DNA of 64,000 bases from Mycolicibacter algericus DSM 45454 (GTDB taxonomy: Bacteria > Actinomycetota > Actinomycetes > Mycobacteriales > Mycobacteriaceae). The notes under the pieces were generated by a model. It saw only the letters and a program-made list of their open reading frames with translations. It had not been told where the DNA came from and did no database searches. Location of the stretch: positions 37,303 through 101,302 of the forward strand of contig NZ_MVHC01000013.1 of the NCBI RefSeq assembly GCF_002086455.1, given 5' to 3'. This document shows positions 55,025 to 63,030 of the stretch, piece by piece. Both the position numbers and the translations under genes were made by a program. Positions within the stretch are counted from its first letter, which is position 1, and every line of letters begins with the position of its first letter.

Positions 55025-56130
55025 CACCGTTTGACGACTATCCCGTCCATCAGACGCCGGTGGCGCTGGCGCACGCCGGCAACGGCCACCCCGACCACTA
55101 CGACCGATTCTGGTTCAACGGCTACACCGAAGACTTCTATTTCGCCGTGGCACTGGGGATCTACCCGAACCGCGGCGTCATCGACGCCGCGTTCAGCGTG
55201 GTCAGTGACGGCACACAGCAGTCCGTGTTCGCCTCCGGGCGAGCCCCGCTCGATCGCACCCAGACCGCGGTCGGTCCCATCAGGATCGAGATCGTCGAAC
55301 CGCTGCGCATCAACCGCGTCATCGTCGATGCGCCCGAGCACGGGCTGGCTGCCGATGTGACGTTCTGCGCGCGCACCGCCGGCTACGAGGAGCCGCGCCA
55401 GACCCGCTATGCGGGAACGCGGTTGGCCATCGACATGACCCGCGCCTCACAGTTGGGCCGGTGGTCGGGATCGGTGGACGTCAACGGTGCCACGCATGCC
55501 TTCGACCAGCAGACCGTCTACGGCACCAAGGACCGGTCATGGGGCCTTCGTCCGGTTGGGCTGCCCGCAGCGGCGGCACCCGAAGCGTCGGTGGGGCAAC
55601 TGTTTTTCCTATGGGCCCCGCTGAATTTCGAGGACATCGGCGTGCACTACCTGACATTCGAGGACCACACGGGAGCCGCATGGGCCCGAAGTGGGGTGGT
55701 GTTGCCCATCCTGGGCCCCAGCGAACCGGTCTACGGTCCGCAGGACCGCGTCGAGCACGTCGACATCAGCCACACCATCGACTGGGCACCCGGCCTACGC
55801 CGCTCCCAAGGGGCACGGCTGGAATTCAGGCGGGGCGGGTCCGCGGAAAGCATTGAGCTGGAACCGTTGCTGACGTTCCGGATGAAGGGTGCCGGCTATT
55901 TTCATCCGCAATGGTCGCACGGCCTGTGGCACGACGAGCTGGCCGTCGGCGGCGAGCGGCTGGCGGTGGGCGACCTCGACAATCTGTCCCTGGACAACAT
56001 TCACGTCCAGCAGGTCATGCGGGCCCGATGGGGGGAGCGGACCGGAATCGGGGTGCTCGAACAGCTGGCTGTCGGCCCGCATGAGCCGAGCGGGTTCACC
56101 GGCCTGGTGGATGTGCCCGCGGTTGGTTGA
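55018..56130 (+). CDS. DUF7064/7065-type hydratase-like protein coupled to the kinase-like gene
   Basis: The 370-residue protein has features such as HPDHYDRFWFNGYTEDFYFAVALGIYPNRGVIDAAFSV and QTVYGTKDRSWGLRPVG, typical of the DUF7064 group, which is distantly like the CrtC/AttH lipocalin-type hydratases. The GTG start overlaps the kinase-like gene by seven bases, so the two proteins are made together. A terpenoid or sterol modification module is a reasonable inference from the fold and the frequent pairing, but no substrate is known. Confidence 0.75.
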   Translation: MLTPFDDYPVHQTPVALAHAGNGHPDHYDRFWFNGYTEDFYFAVALGIYPNRGVIDAAFSVVSDGTQQSVFASGRAPLDRTQTAVGPIRIEIVEPLRINRVIVDAPEHGLAADVTFCARTAGYEEPRQTRYAGTRLAIDMTRASQLGRWSGSVDVNGATHAFDQQTVYGTKDRSWGLRPVGLPAAAAPEASVGQLFFLWAPLNFEDIGVHYLTFEDHTGAAWARSGVVLPILGPSEPVYGPQDRVEHVDISHTIDWAPGLRRSQGARLEFRRGGSAESIELEPLLTFRMKGAGYFHPQWSHGLWHDELAVGGERLAVGDLDNLSLDNIHVQQVMRARWGERTGIGVLEQLAVGPHEPSGFTGLVDVPAVG

Positions 56131-56209
56131 TCTGCCCGCCAGTCGGCGGCGATAGGACGTAGATTCGCCGGTGGAAGCCGTCGCGGTTGCGGCGGTGGGA
56201 GGAGCTGCG

Positions 56210-57187
56210 ATGACTGATGACCTCACCATCCTGGCGAACTACATCGACCGCTGCTCCAACTGGGGCCGGTGGGGAGCCGATGATCAGCTGGGCACCGTCA
56301 ATCTCATCACCCCGGAGAAGGTTCGCGAGGCCGCGGGACTGGTCAATACCGGCAAGACGATCTCGTTGAGCATGCGCTACGACGGCCACGGGCCGCAGAC
56401 CGGTCATCTCGGCAGAAGCAATCCTCGGCTGTATCAACTGGCTTCAGGTCCCGGGTACCTCGCCGGATAACAGCAGGATTTGGAGACCTCCACGCTGGCC
56501 GAATGGCGGCGGTCAACCGGGCAGCCCACCGCCGGCTACTACGACGACGTGCTGGTGATGCCCACTCAGGCCGGAACCCAGTGGGACGCGTTGTGCCACT
56601 TCTTCTGGCGCGGCCAGATGTACAACGGGTATACGGCCGCCAACGCGGGAACCTCCGGCAGTAGCACCAACGGCGTGCACAACTGGACGGCCAGGATCGT
56701 GACCCGCGGGGTGTTCGTCGACCTGGCCGCACACCGCGGCGTCGAATCCCTTGACCCCGGGTATGCCATCACCACCGATGATCTCGAGGAATACCTCGAC
56801 GCCAAGAATCTCGACATCCGCTCCGGCGATGCGCTGCTCATCCGGACCGGTTTCATGACGGCCCGTCGGGGGTGCTGGGGCGACTATGCCGGCGGCCCGT
56901 CACCCGGATTGTCGCTGCACACCGCGCCGTGGCTGCACGACAAGGACATCGCGGCCGTCGCGAGCGACACCTGGGGTATCGAGGTGCTGCCCAGCGAAAT
57001 CGATTGCTGGGAGCCGCTGCACATCGTGTCTCTGGTGCACACTGGCCTGGCATTCGGCGAGATCTTCGACCTCGATGCGCTCTCGGCTGATTCGAGCGCC
57101 GACGGGGTGTACGAGGTCATGTTCGCCGCGTCGCCGCTGCCCCTGGTGTCCGTTGTCGATCTATCTGGGGCAGGTCTGGGACCCTGA
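56210..57187 (+). pseudogene. cyclase family (kynurenine formamidase-like) gene with in-frame stop and altered C-terminus
   Basis: The reading frame from ATG 56210 (GGGAGGAG upstream) encodes the N-terminus of a metal-dependent cyclase/formamidase (MTDDLTILANYIDRCSNWGRWGADDQLGTVNLITPEKV). It meets TAA at 56468-56470, then continues in the same frame as a good match: AGTQWDALCHFFWRGQMYNGY, GVFVDLAAHRGVESLDPGYAIT, GDALLIRTGFM. The C-terminus expected after SPLPL is roughly TGAVGSPVNP; instead it reads VSVVDLSGAGLGP and stops at 57187. So the gene has two defects, and the second lies at the junction with the mobile island. Confidence 0.8.
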
Positions 57188-57206
57188 CCTGCGGTGCCTC
57201 AGATCA
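57185..57206. repeat. left-boundary repeat, possible transposase-binding site
   Basis: TGACCTGCGGTGC (57185-57197) and, overlapping and inverted, GTGCCTCAGATCA (57194-57206) form a near-palindrome at the end of the damaged cyclase gene. The same motif occurs at 62050-62085 next to the intact tniQ. Its first TGA doubles as the cyclase stop codon. Confidence 0.5.
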
Positions 57207-57413
57207 AGTGACGACCGGCAACGGACGGTTTGCCATTTGAACTGGGGTAGGTCGACTTTCGTGGCAGCGAGCGAGCTTGATGGGGTCTCAGTTGTCTCTG
57301 GAGCGGAGTCGCCTGTGGGGTAGGGGCGGGAGGATTCCGAACGCCTGGTCCAGCGCGCGGCCGGGGTTTGTCAGCCATCAGCGGGTCCTGCTTGGTCCGG
57401 CTGGGACCTGAAG

Positions 57414-57540
57414 ATGCCGCCAGAAACCCCGGCCCGCGCTCGCGCCGTCGACACAGTCCACGTCAGCCTCGCTCACCGGTTCCCGGAACGCCCTGACCAT
57501 GCCTGGCCAGTCCACCAGTGGATGTACGATCAGCAACTCA
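57414..57540 (+). pseudogene. remnant of a tniQ gene C-terminus
   Basis: Translating this strand gives ETPARARAVDTVHVSLAHRF, then PDHAWPVHQWMYDQQL. The intact tniQ nearby reads ATPARARAVDAVYVSIGGRF and DHTRPIEQWIYDQQL in its last 60 residues. Nucleotides are clearly alike but diverged (I judge roughly two-thirds to three-quarters identical). Only the C-terminal part is present, on the opposite strand to the intact gene. It stops matching at the end of mmpL. The 57188-57413 stretch before it holds no gene I can identify. Confidence 0.75.
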
Positions 57541-60500
57541 TGCGGCACGCCGGCCGCGATGACGGTGCCGCACGTTGGGCCACCAGCTGGCTTCGCGCAG
57601 CAGTGTGGCGATGGCGGGGACGGTGAGGGTGCGCACCAGGAAGGTGTCGAGGAGTAGCCCACAGCCGATGATGAGTCCGGCCTGGATCATGATGGCGATC
57701 GAGCCGGTGGTGAGGCCGAACATGCTGGCGGCGAAGATCAGGCCGGCTGAGGTGATGACGGAGCCGGTGTTGGCGACGGTGCGTAGTACGCCGACGCGGG
57801 TATTGGGTCCGGATTCTTCGCGCAGCCGTGAGACGAGCAGCATGTTGTAGTCGGCGCCGACTGCTACCAGGATGATGAACGCCAACAGGGGTACCGGCCA
57901 GGCGATTTCGTATCCGAGGCCCCATTGGAATATCAGAACGCCGATGCCTAGTGAGGCCAAGTAGTTCAAAACGACGGTGCCCAGCAGGTACAACGGGGCC
58001 ACTATGGCGCGCAGCAACACCACCAGGATGAGCCCGACAATGAGCAGGGTGGCGATGGCCAGTTGGGCGAAGTCCGCCCGCAGCAATCGCTGGATGTCGG
58101 AGTTGACGGCGGGGAACCCGGCAACCGAGACGGAGGCGTCGGCCAGTGAGGTGTTGGGCCGCGCCGCGTTGGCAACGTCGACGATCTTGTGTGCCAGGCG
58201 GATTGCTGCGCCACTGTAGGGGTCGGGGGTCGATTCGATGGCAAAGCGTGCGGTTTTGCCGTCGGCTGACAGGAATTGTTTCGCTACATCGGCGAATCGG
58301 CGGTTCTCAAAGACATTGGCGGGCAGGTAGAAGCCGCTGGCGGAGTCCGAGGAGGCGCTGGCGCGAGCGGAGTTCTGCAGTTGGGTGGCGATCTGGTTCA
58401 TCCCGGACAGCAGTTCGATGTTGCTGTCGACCAGCGTGTGCACGCCGGTCGCCAGTGCTTGGGCGCCCGCGGCGAGTTGGCTGATGCCGTCTTGGAGTCG
58501 ACTGATGTTGCCGGCCAGGTCGGCGGGATCACCGAGGGCTCCGAAGGCCTTGTCCAAGGCGGTGACCGCGGTTTGGACATTGGCGAGGGTGCCGGCCACG
58601 GTGGCATTAGTGTCGGGGTTGTAGTGGTCGCCGAGGTCGGCGACCTCGGTGAAGAATCCGCTGTCGCGCAAGCTCACCAGAATCTGAACTTGATCGCGGA
58701 TTTGGGCGCACTGCGGTGTGGTGGCGCACCACGGGGAGGTGTTGAGGGCGCCGACGAGGGGGTTGAGGATGGCGATGGCGTTTTGGGCTTGTTCGGCCAG
58801 GGGCCGCAGCCCGGGGCCGGATTGGATGGCTTTGTCGACGGCCGGGGCGGTGGCTGAAAGCTGTTGCAGCAAAGGCTGGAACCGCTGAACCTGAGTGCCG
58901 GCGGACTGAGCTTGAGCCAGTATCCCGGTCAGTGGTGTCAAAGCGCTGCGCAGGGTGGTGTCAAGCTGAGCGAGCCCGCCGGCGAGTTGGTCGGCGCCGT
59001 CGGTGAGCCTGGCGAGATCGTCCTTGCGTTCGTTGCCGTCGGCGACGGCGCCAGCCAACTTGTCGCCGATCTGGCCGTTCTGCCACGAGAGTTGGGCCTG
59101 CTCGAGGCGCTCTCCGGTGGGCCGGGTGACCCCGGAAACTTTTTTGACGCCGGGAATCTGGGAGATGCGGGAGGCCATTTCGTCGAGGTCGGCCAGCCCC
59201 TTACCGGTGCGCATGTCGGTGGGGCTTTCCACGACCAGGAATTCGGGGATGACGATATCTTTGCCGAAGTGGCGGTCCAGCAGCTGGTAGCCCTGGTTGC
59301 TGGCGGTGCTGGTGGGCTGGCCTTTGCGGTCGTCGTAGCTGATTTTCATCGTCGCCGCGACTCCTGCCAGAGCCAGCAGGATGACCAGGCTGGTGATCAG
59401 CAACCGGCCGGGGCGCCGGACCACCGCGACGGCGACGCTGTTCCAGTACCGGCGGGTCCGATCGGATTTTGGTTCGCCGATACGGCGTTTGGCGGCCAGC
59501 GCCAGCACCGGCGGCAGCAGCGTGACCGTGGCTGCGAATCCGACGAGCACCGCGACCGCGCACGCCGGGCCGAGCGCGGCGAACACACTCAGGCGGGCGA
59601 AGACCATCGCCAAAAACGCGAACGCGACGGTGGCCGCCGAGGCCAGGATCACCCGGCCGATGCTGGCTGTAGCGTGGATAACGGCCTGATCGGCGGGCAC
59701 CTGCGCGCGGCGCTGCTCGTGATAGCGGCTGATCAAAAACACCGTGTAATCGGTGCCCGCGCCCAGCAGGATCGCGGTCATAAACGCCACGGTGAACTGC
59801 GAGACAGGCATACCCATCTCGCCCAGTGCGGACAGCGCACCGCGCCCGACGGCCAGGCTCACCCCGATCACCAGCAGCGGCAGCAGCGCGGTGAACACCG
59901 ACCGGTACACGATCAGCAGGATCAGCGCGATCAGACCTGCAGTCGCGATCGAAATCAGCAGCAGGTCGTGCTCGGCAGAAGCGATCATGTCACTGAACGT
60001 CGCCGGCGGCCCCGTCACATACGCCGTGGTCGACGTGCCGGCGAACACCCCAGCGGCGATGCCACGCACCGCCTGCACGGAGGCGGCCGCGGTGGGATCA
60101 CCCAGCGTGCCGGCCACGCCCACCGGCAGATACCAAGCCTGGTGGTCGTGGCTGACCGCGTGGGCCGCGGTGACCGGGTCGGCCAGCAGGTCTTCAACCA
60201 GCAAGACGTGATCGGTGTCGGCGCGCAGCCGCGCCACCAGCTGGTCGTAGTGCTGCCGCGCCGCGGGGGTCAACCCGGCGGGGTCTTCCATCGCGACGAA
60301 CACCATCGTTTTGGAACCCTGTTCGCCGAACGCCGCGCTCATGCGGTCCACCGTTTGAAACGACGGCACATCGCGCGGGAGCAGGTTCACCGACTGCTGC
60401 CGCACCACCGTCTCCAACTGGGGAAACAACAGCGCCAGCACCACCGCAACGCCGACCCATGCCCCCATCACCAGCGCCTTGTGCCGCACCGTGAACCCAG

Positions 60501-60615
60501 CCAGCGCCGCCAACCGCGCGCTGTACTCGCTGGAATCGGCCGTAGGGGTCGAACGACCATTGCGCTTCAGCAGTGTCGCCGTGGTACCCGAGAAGTCCCG
60601 ATCGCCGTCGGCCAC
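57538..60615 (-). CDS. MmpL family RND transporter
   Basis: The 1025-residue protein is a full-length MmpL-type lipid or drug exporter of the inner membrane. It has two repeats of TM1 plus a block of five helices; the first block holds GAGTDYTVFLISRY (about 285-298) with the Asp-Tyr pair of the proton relay, and the second has VAVGADYNMLLVSRLREE. The second external region (about 480-760) contains LADGADQLAGGLAQL-type coiled-coil heptads. No mmpS partner is nearby. GTG 60615 was chosen because GGAGG lies just upstream. It follows the DUF6188 gene on the same strand. Confidence 0.9.
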   Translation of the reverse strand: MADGDRDFSGTTATLLKRNGRSTPTADSSEYSARLAALAGFTVRHKALVMGAWVGVAVVLALLFPQLETVVRQQSVNLLPRDVPSFQTVDRMSAAFGEQGSKTMVFVAMEDPAGLTPAARQHYDQLVARLRADTDHVLLVEDLLADPVTAAHAVSHDHQAWYLPVGVAGTLGDPTAAASVQAVRGIAAGVFAGTSTTAYVTGPPATFSDMIASAEHDLLLISIATAGLIALILLIVYRSVFTALLPLLVIGVSLAVGRGALSALGEMGMPVSQFTVAFMTAILLGAGTDYTVFLISRYHEQRRAQVPADQAVIHATASIGRVILASAATVAFAFLAMVFARLSVFAALGPACAVAVLVGFAATVTLLPPVLALAAKRRIGEPKSDRTRRYWNSVAVAVVRRPGRLLITSLVILLALAGVAATMKISYDDRKGQPTSTASNQGYQLLDRHFGKDIVIPEFLVVESPTDMRTGKGLADLDEMASRISQIPGVKKVSGVTRPTGERLEQAQLSWQNGQIGDKLAGAVADGNERKDDLARLTDGADQLAGGLAQLDTTLRSALTPLTGILAQAQSAGTQVQRFQPLLQQLSATAPAVDKAIQSGPGLRPLAEQAQNAIAILNPLVGALNTSPWCATTPQCAQIRDQVQILVSLRDSGFFTEVADLGDHYNPDTNATVAGTLANVQTAVTALDKAFGALGDPADLAGNISRLQDGISQLAAGAQALATGVHTLVDSNIELLSGMNQIATQLQNSARASASSDSASGFYLPANVFENRRFADVAKQFLSADGKTARFAIESTPDPYSGAAIRLAHKIVDVANAARPNTSLADASVSVAGFPAVNSDIQRLLRADFAQLAIATLLIVGLILVVLLRAIVAPLYLLGTVVLNYLASLGIGVLIFQWGLGYEIAWPVPLLAFIILVAVGADYNMLLVSRLREESGPNTRVGVLRTVANTGSVITSAGLIFAASMFGLTTGSIAIMIQAGLIIGCGLLLDTFLVRTLTVPAIATLLREASWWPNVRHRHRGRRAA

Positions 60616-60653
60616 CACACCTCCATCAAACGAAACTATCGATATCGCTACGC

Positions 60654-60664
60654 TACTCGCAGTA
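60654..60664. promoter_or_regulatory. possible weak operator before mmpL
   Basis: TACT-CGC-AGTA is an 11-bp inverted repeat 39 bp before the mmpL start, resembling a degenerate form of the CTACTAGTAG operator at 61201. Might be a secondary TetR site; weak evidence. Confidence 0.25.
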
Positions 60665-60725
60665 CCACATCGTCGATACATGCGCTATTCAGCGGCGCAC
60701 GCGCGACGCAGCGCGGAATAGACCA

Positions 60726-61160
60726 TTAACGACGTGCGGCGAGATCTACCTCGGCGTCGTCGGCCTCGAGGATGTCATAGCGGACCACCCGGACCCGCCC
60801 ATGCGGCAGGCACGCCATGTAGCCATGGTGCCTGCCGTACAACTCCCAGGCGGTGACCTGCGGGTGGGCGTCAACATCGATGCGGTGTCCGCTGGAAAAA
60901 CCAAGGTGCAGCCCACCACCATCGCCGCACCATGCCTGCGTGCACACCGCGCCGGCGAGATCCAGCAGTGGGCGCTCATGAGTCGCGACCCGGCCGGGAT
61001 CGATGAACACTGCCTCGACCGGAAAGTCACCGACGGCGGGCAGCGTAAGCCGCAGCGGGCGGTAAATGACCACCTCATTGCAGTCATCGAAGTCCAACAC
61101 CAGCCCATCACGCAGCGACACGCGTTGCACAACGCACGCTTGAATCCATTGGGGGTACAT
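60726..61160 (-). CDS. DUF6188 family protein
   Basis: The 144-residue protein opens MYPQWIQACVVQRVSLRDGLVLDFDDCNEVVIYRPLRLTLP and has GDFPVEAVFIDPGRVATHERPLLDLAGAVCTQ and SGHRIDVDAHPQVTAWELYGRHHGYMACLPHGRVRVVRYD. These blocks are those of the mycobacterial DUF6188 family (beta-rich, cytoplasmic). Function is unknown. A GGAGG sequence lies four bases before the ATG. It stands 110 bp before mmpL on the same strand and downstream of the operator, so it belongs to the regulated unit. Confidence 0.8.
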   Translation of the reverse strand: MYPQWIQACVVQRVSLRDGLVLDFDDCNEVVIYRPLRLTLPAVGDFPVEAVFIDPGRVATHERPLLDLAGAVCTQAWCGDGGGLHLGFSSGHRIDVDAHPQVTAWELYGRHHGYMACLPHGRVRVVRYDILEADDAEVDLAARR

Positions 61161-61200
61161 GGCGCCTCCGTCGACACATCCTCGGGTGATGCACAAATAG

Positions 61201-61231
61201 TACTACTAGTAGCGCTCCGCTACTAGTAGTA
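61201..61231. promoter_or_regulatory. long perfect inverted repeat, TetR operator candidate
   Basis: Left arm TACTACTAGTAGCG (61201-61214), spacer CTC, right arm CGCTACTAGTAGTA (61218-61231): a perfect 14-3-14 inverted repeat. Each arm holds the 10-bp palindrome CTACTAGTAG (61203-61212 and 61220-61229), 17 bp apart, the spacing at which two TetR dimers can bind opposite faces. It lies 40 bp before the DUF6188 start and 145 bp before tetR, so it can control both. Confidence 0.75.
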
Positions 61232-61375
61232 GCGTTAACTGCGAGCCACGGATGCCGAACGGACACTACGGCGCTCCCACTACGAACCGTTTCGCTGCGC
61301 TACCGTTAGTGCCATAACCGTCGGCCTAAGCGCGCAACGCCGGCCAAAAACGCGGAAGCAGCGAGGTGAGCGAGG

Positions 61376-62155
61376 GTGAGCAGCCGGCTGGAGTTCGGCC
61401 ACGACGACGGCAACGACGATGACAACATCGACCCCCGCCGGATCCGATCCCGCAATCGCCTACTGGACGCAGCGGCCGCACTGCTCACCAGCGGCGGCAT
61501 TGAGGCCGTCACCATCGATGCGGTCACCAAAGCCTCCAAGGTGGCTCGCACCACCCTCTACCGCCATTTCAACAACTCGTCGCAGTTGCTCGCAGCGACC
61601 TTCGAGCGGCTGCTACCTCAAGTCACCCCGCCCGCACCGGCCAGTGGAACGCTGCGCGAACGGCTCATCGAACTGCTCACCCGCCAGGCCGCCTTATTCG
61701 CCGACGCTCCGCTGCACGTCACCGCGCTGGCCTGGCTCGCCCTGGGCCCCACCGAAACCACCGATCACACCAGCGGTGAGCACGCCCCCAGGGCGCTACG
61801 CGCACGAGTCATTGACCAATACCGACAACCCTTCGACGCCATCCTGCAAAGCACCGAAGCCCGCGCCGAACTCGGCGACTTCGACGTCGAACTCGTACTG
61901 TGCCAACTCATCGGGCCATTCGCCTTCGCGCGAATGACCGGCCTACGCACCATGACTGCCCACGACTGCACACGCATCGTCGACGACTTCCTCACCGCCC
62001 ACCGTCACAACGACAGCGAACCCGCAACCACACAGGTCGGCGATAATTTCACCGCAGGTCAGGCACCAAACAGTGCCTCAGGTCAAACGAGAACGGACAC
62101 CCGCGCTGGCCGTGGCCGACGCGCACCCACTTCTCGGCCGAATGAGGGCGATTAG
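61376..62155 (+). CDS. TetR family transcriptional regulator
   Basis: The 259-residue regulator begins with an acidic segment, then the TetR DNA-binding domain (RIRSRNRLLDAAAALLTSGGIEAVTIDAVTKASKVARTTLYRHFNNSSQLLAATFERLL). A typical ligand-binding C-domain follows to about residue 212 (RIVDDFLTAHRH). The last 45 residues (from NDSEPAT) are low-complexity and coincide with the repeats at 62050-62085, so they may be borrowed from the mobile-element end. GTG start. It is divergent from DUF6188/mmpL and likely represses them and itself through the 14-3-14 repeat. Its stop overlaps the convergent tniQ stop. Confidence 0.9.
   Translation: MSSRLEFGHDDGNDDDNIDPRRIRSRNRLLDAAAALLTSGGIEAVTIDAVTKASKVARTTLYRHFNNSSQLLAATFERLLPQVTPPAPASGTLRERLIELLTRQAALFADAPLHVTALAWLALGPTETTDHTSGEHAPRALRARVIDQYRQPFDAILQSTEARAELGDFDVELVLCQLIGPFAFARMTGLRTMTAHDCTRIVDDFLTAHRHNDSEPATTQVGDNFTAGQAPNSASGQTRTDTRAGRGRRAPTSRPNEGD
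62050..62085. repeat. end-repeat-like motifs within the 3' end of tetR
   Basis: CACCGCAGGTCA (62050-62061) and GTGCCTCAGGTCA (62073-62085) are two copies of the same AGGTCA-centred motif 24 bp apart, separated by an inverted pair AGGCAC/GTGCCT (62061-62066/62073-62078). On the minus strand they read TGACCTGCGGTG and TGACCTGAGGCAC, matching the boundary repeats at 57185. Confidence 0.5.
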
Positions 62156-63030
62156 CCGACGTTGCACCACGTTGCGGGCTCGTTCCCTGCCTTGGAGTCG
62201 GGCCGGTTGACGCGTGTGGCGCTGAGTTGCTGATCATAGATCCACTGTTCGATGGGGCGGGTGTGGTCGCGGCGCCGGGGAAACCGGCCGCCGATACTGA
62301 CGTAGACCGCATCGACGGCGCGGGCTCGCGCGGGTGTTGCTGCCACGGTGTTCCAGATCCGGACGCGAGCGTCAGCCAGGATGGCGGCCAAGGCGATCAG
62401 ATCGGGGTAGGCGGCGATGTGGGCGTCGACGTCGGCGTGGGCGGGCGGCAGCGTGAACAGGCCCGCGCTGCGTGACCAGCAGCGGTGGATCCGCGCGGCA
62501 TCCTTGACCGCGAAGCGCGCGGTGTTGTTGTGGCGGCGGTGCAGTCGGGCATGGCGCTGCGCGGCGGCGATCACGACGGGTGCACAGCGCAGATCGCGTT
62601 GATCATCGAGGGTGTGGGTGCCCGGACCGATCCATCTGCGGTGTTGGCGGCAGACGGTGGCGTAGTCGGGCAACCAGCAGTAGACGGGCTCGTAGACCCC
62701 GCGGCGTGCCATGCAGAGCCGGCATGCGGGCCGGGCGTGGCGGCGTTGTCGGGTGGTGTGGCGGTCGCGGTCGGCCAGCCCTATTAGTCGGGCATCAAGA
62801 GTGACTAAAGGGTGGTTGCTGGCGGTTGCCAACCAGTCCGGCCTGGGACGGCAGATCGCGGGACCGTCGGCCAGGTAGCACCGCAGCTGCCGGGGTTTCA
62901 CATGGTTGGCGTGCGCGAGGCGATCAAGGTAGGACTGGACGGTCTCGGTGTGAAACGGTGTGACGGTTCGGGGTAACGGCGCCACGGGCCCCTGGGGCCA
63001 CGCCGGGGCGGTAGACACCTCAGCTGGCAC
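62152..63030 (-). CDS. tniQ: TniQ family transposition protein
   Basis: The 292-residue protein starts with the TniQ motif TVTPFHTETVQSYLDRLAHANHV (22-44) and has a zinc-finger-like set: CRLC (103-106) and CRQH (127-130). The remaining helical part ends ...YDQQLSATRVNRPDSKAGNEPATWCNVG. TniQ/TnsD proteins choose target sites for Tn7- and Tn5053-like transposons. The ATG overlaps the end of tniB by 11 bases, and both are on the same strand; the 3' end touches the tetR stop. Confidence 0.9.
   Translation of the reverse strand: MPAEVSTAPAWPQGPVAPLPRTVTPFHTETVQSYLDRLAHANHVKPRQLRCYLADGPAICRPRPDWLATASNHPLVTLDARLIGLADRDRHTTRQRRHARPACRLCMARRGVYEPVYCWLPDYATVCRQHRRWIGPGTHTLDDQRDLRCAPVVIAAAQRHARLHRRHNNTARFAVKDAARIHRCWSRSAGLFTLPPAHADVDAHIAAYPDLIALAAILADARVRIWNTVAATPARARAVDAVYVSIGGRFPRRRDHTRPIEQWIYDQQLSATRVNRPDSKAGNEPATWCNVG

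Noticed and set aside
58864..60729. Open frame of 621 codons antisense to mmpL
   Set aside because: Composition of a shadow frame (Gln, Arg, Gly, His rich); the mmpL strand shows clear transmembrane and GAGTDYTVFL motifs.
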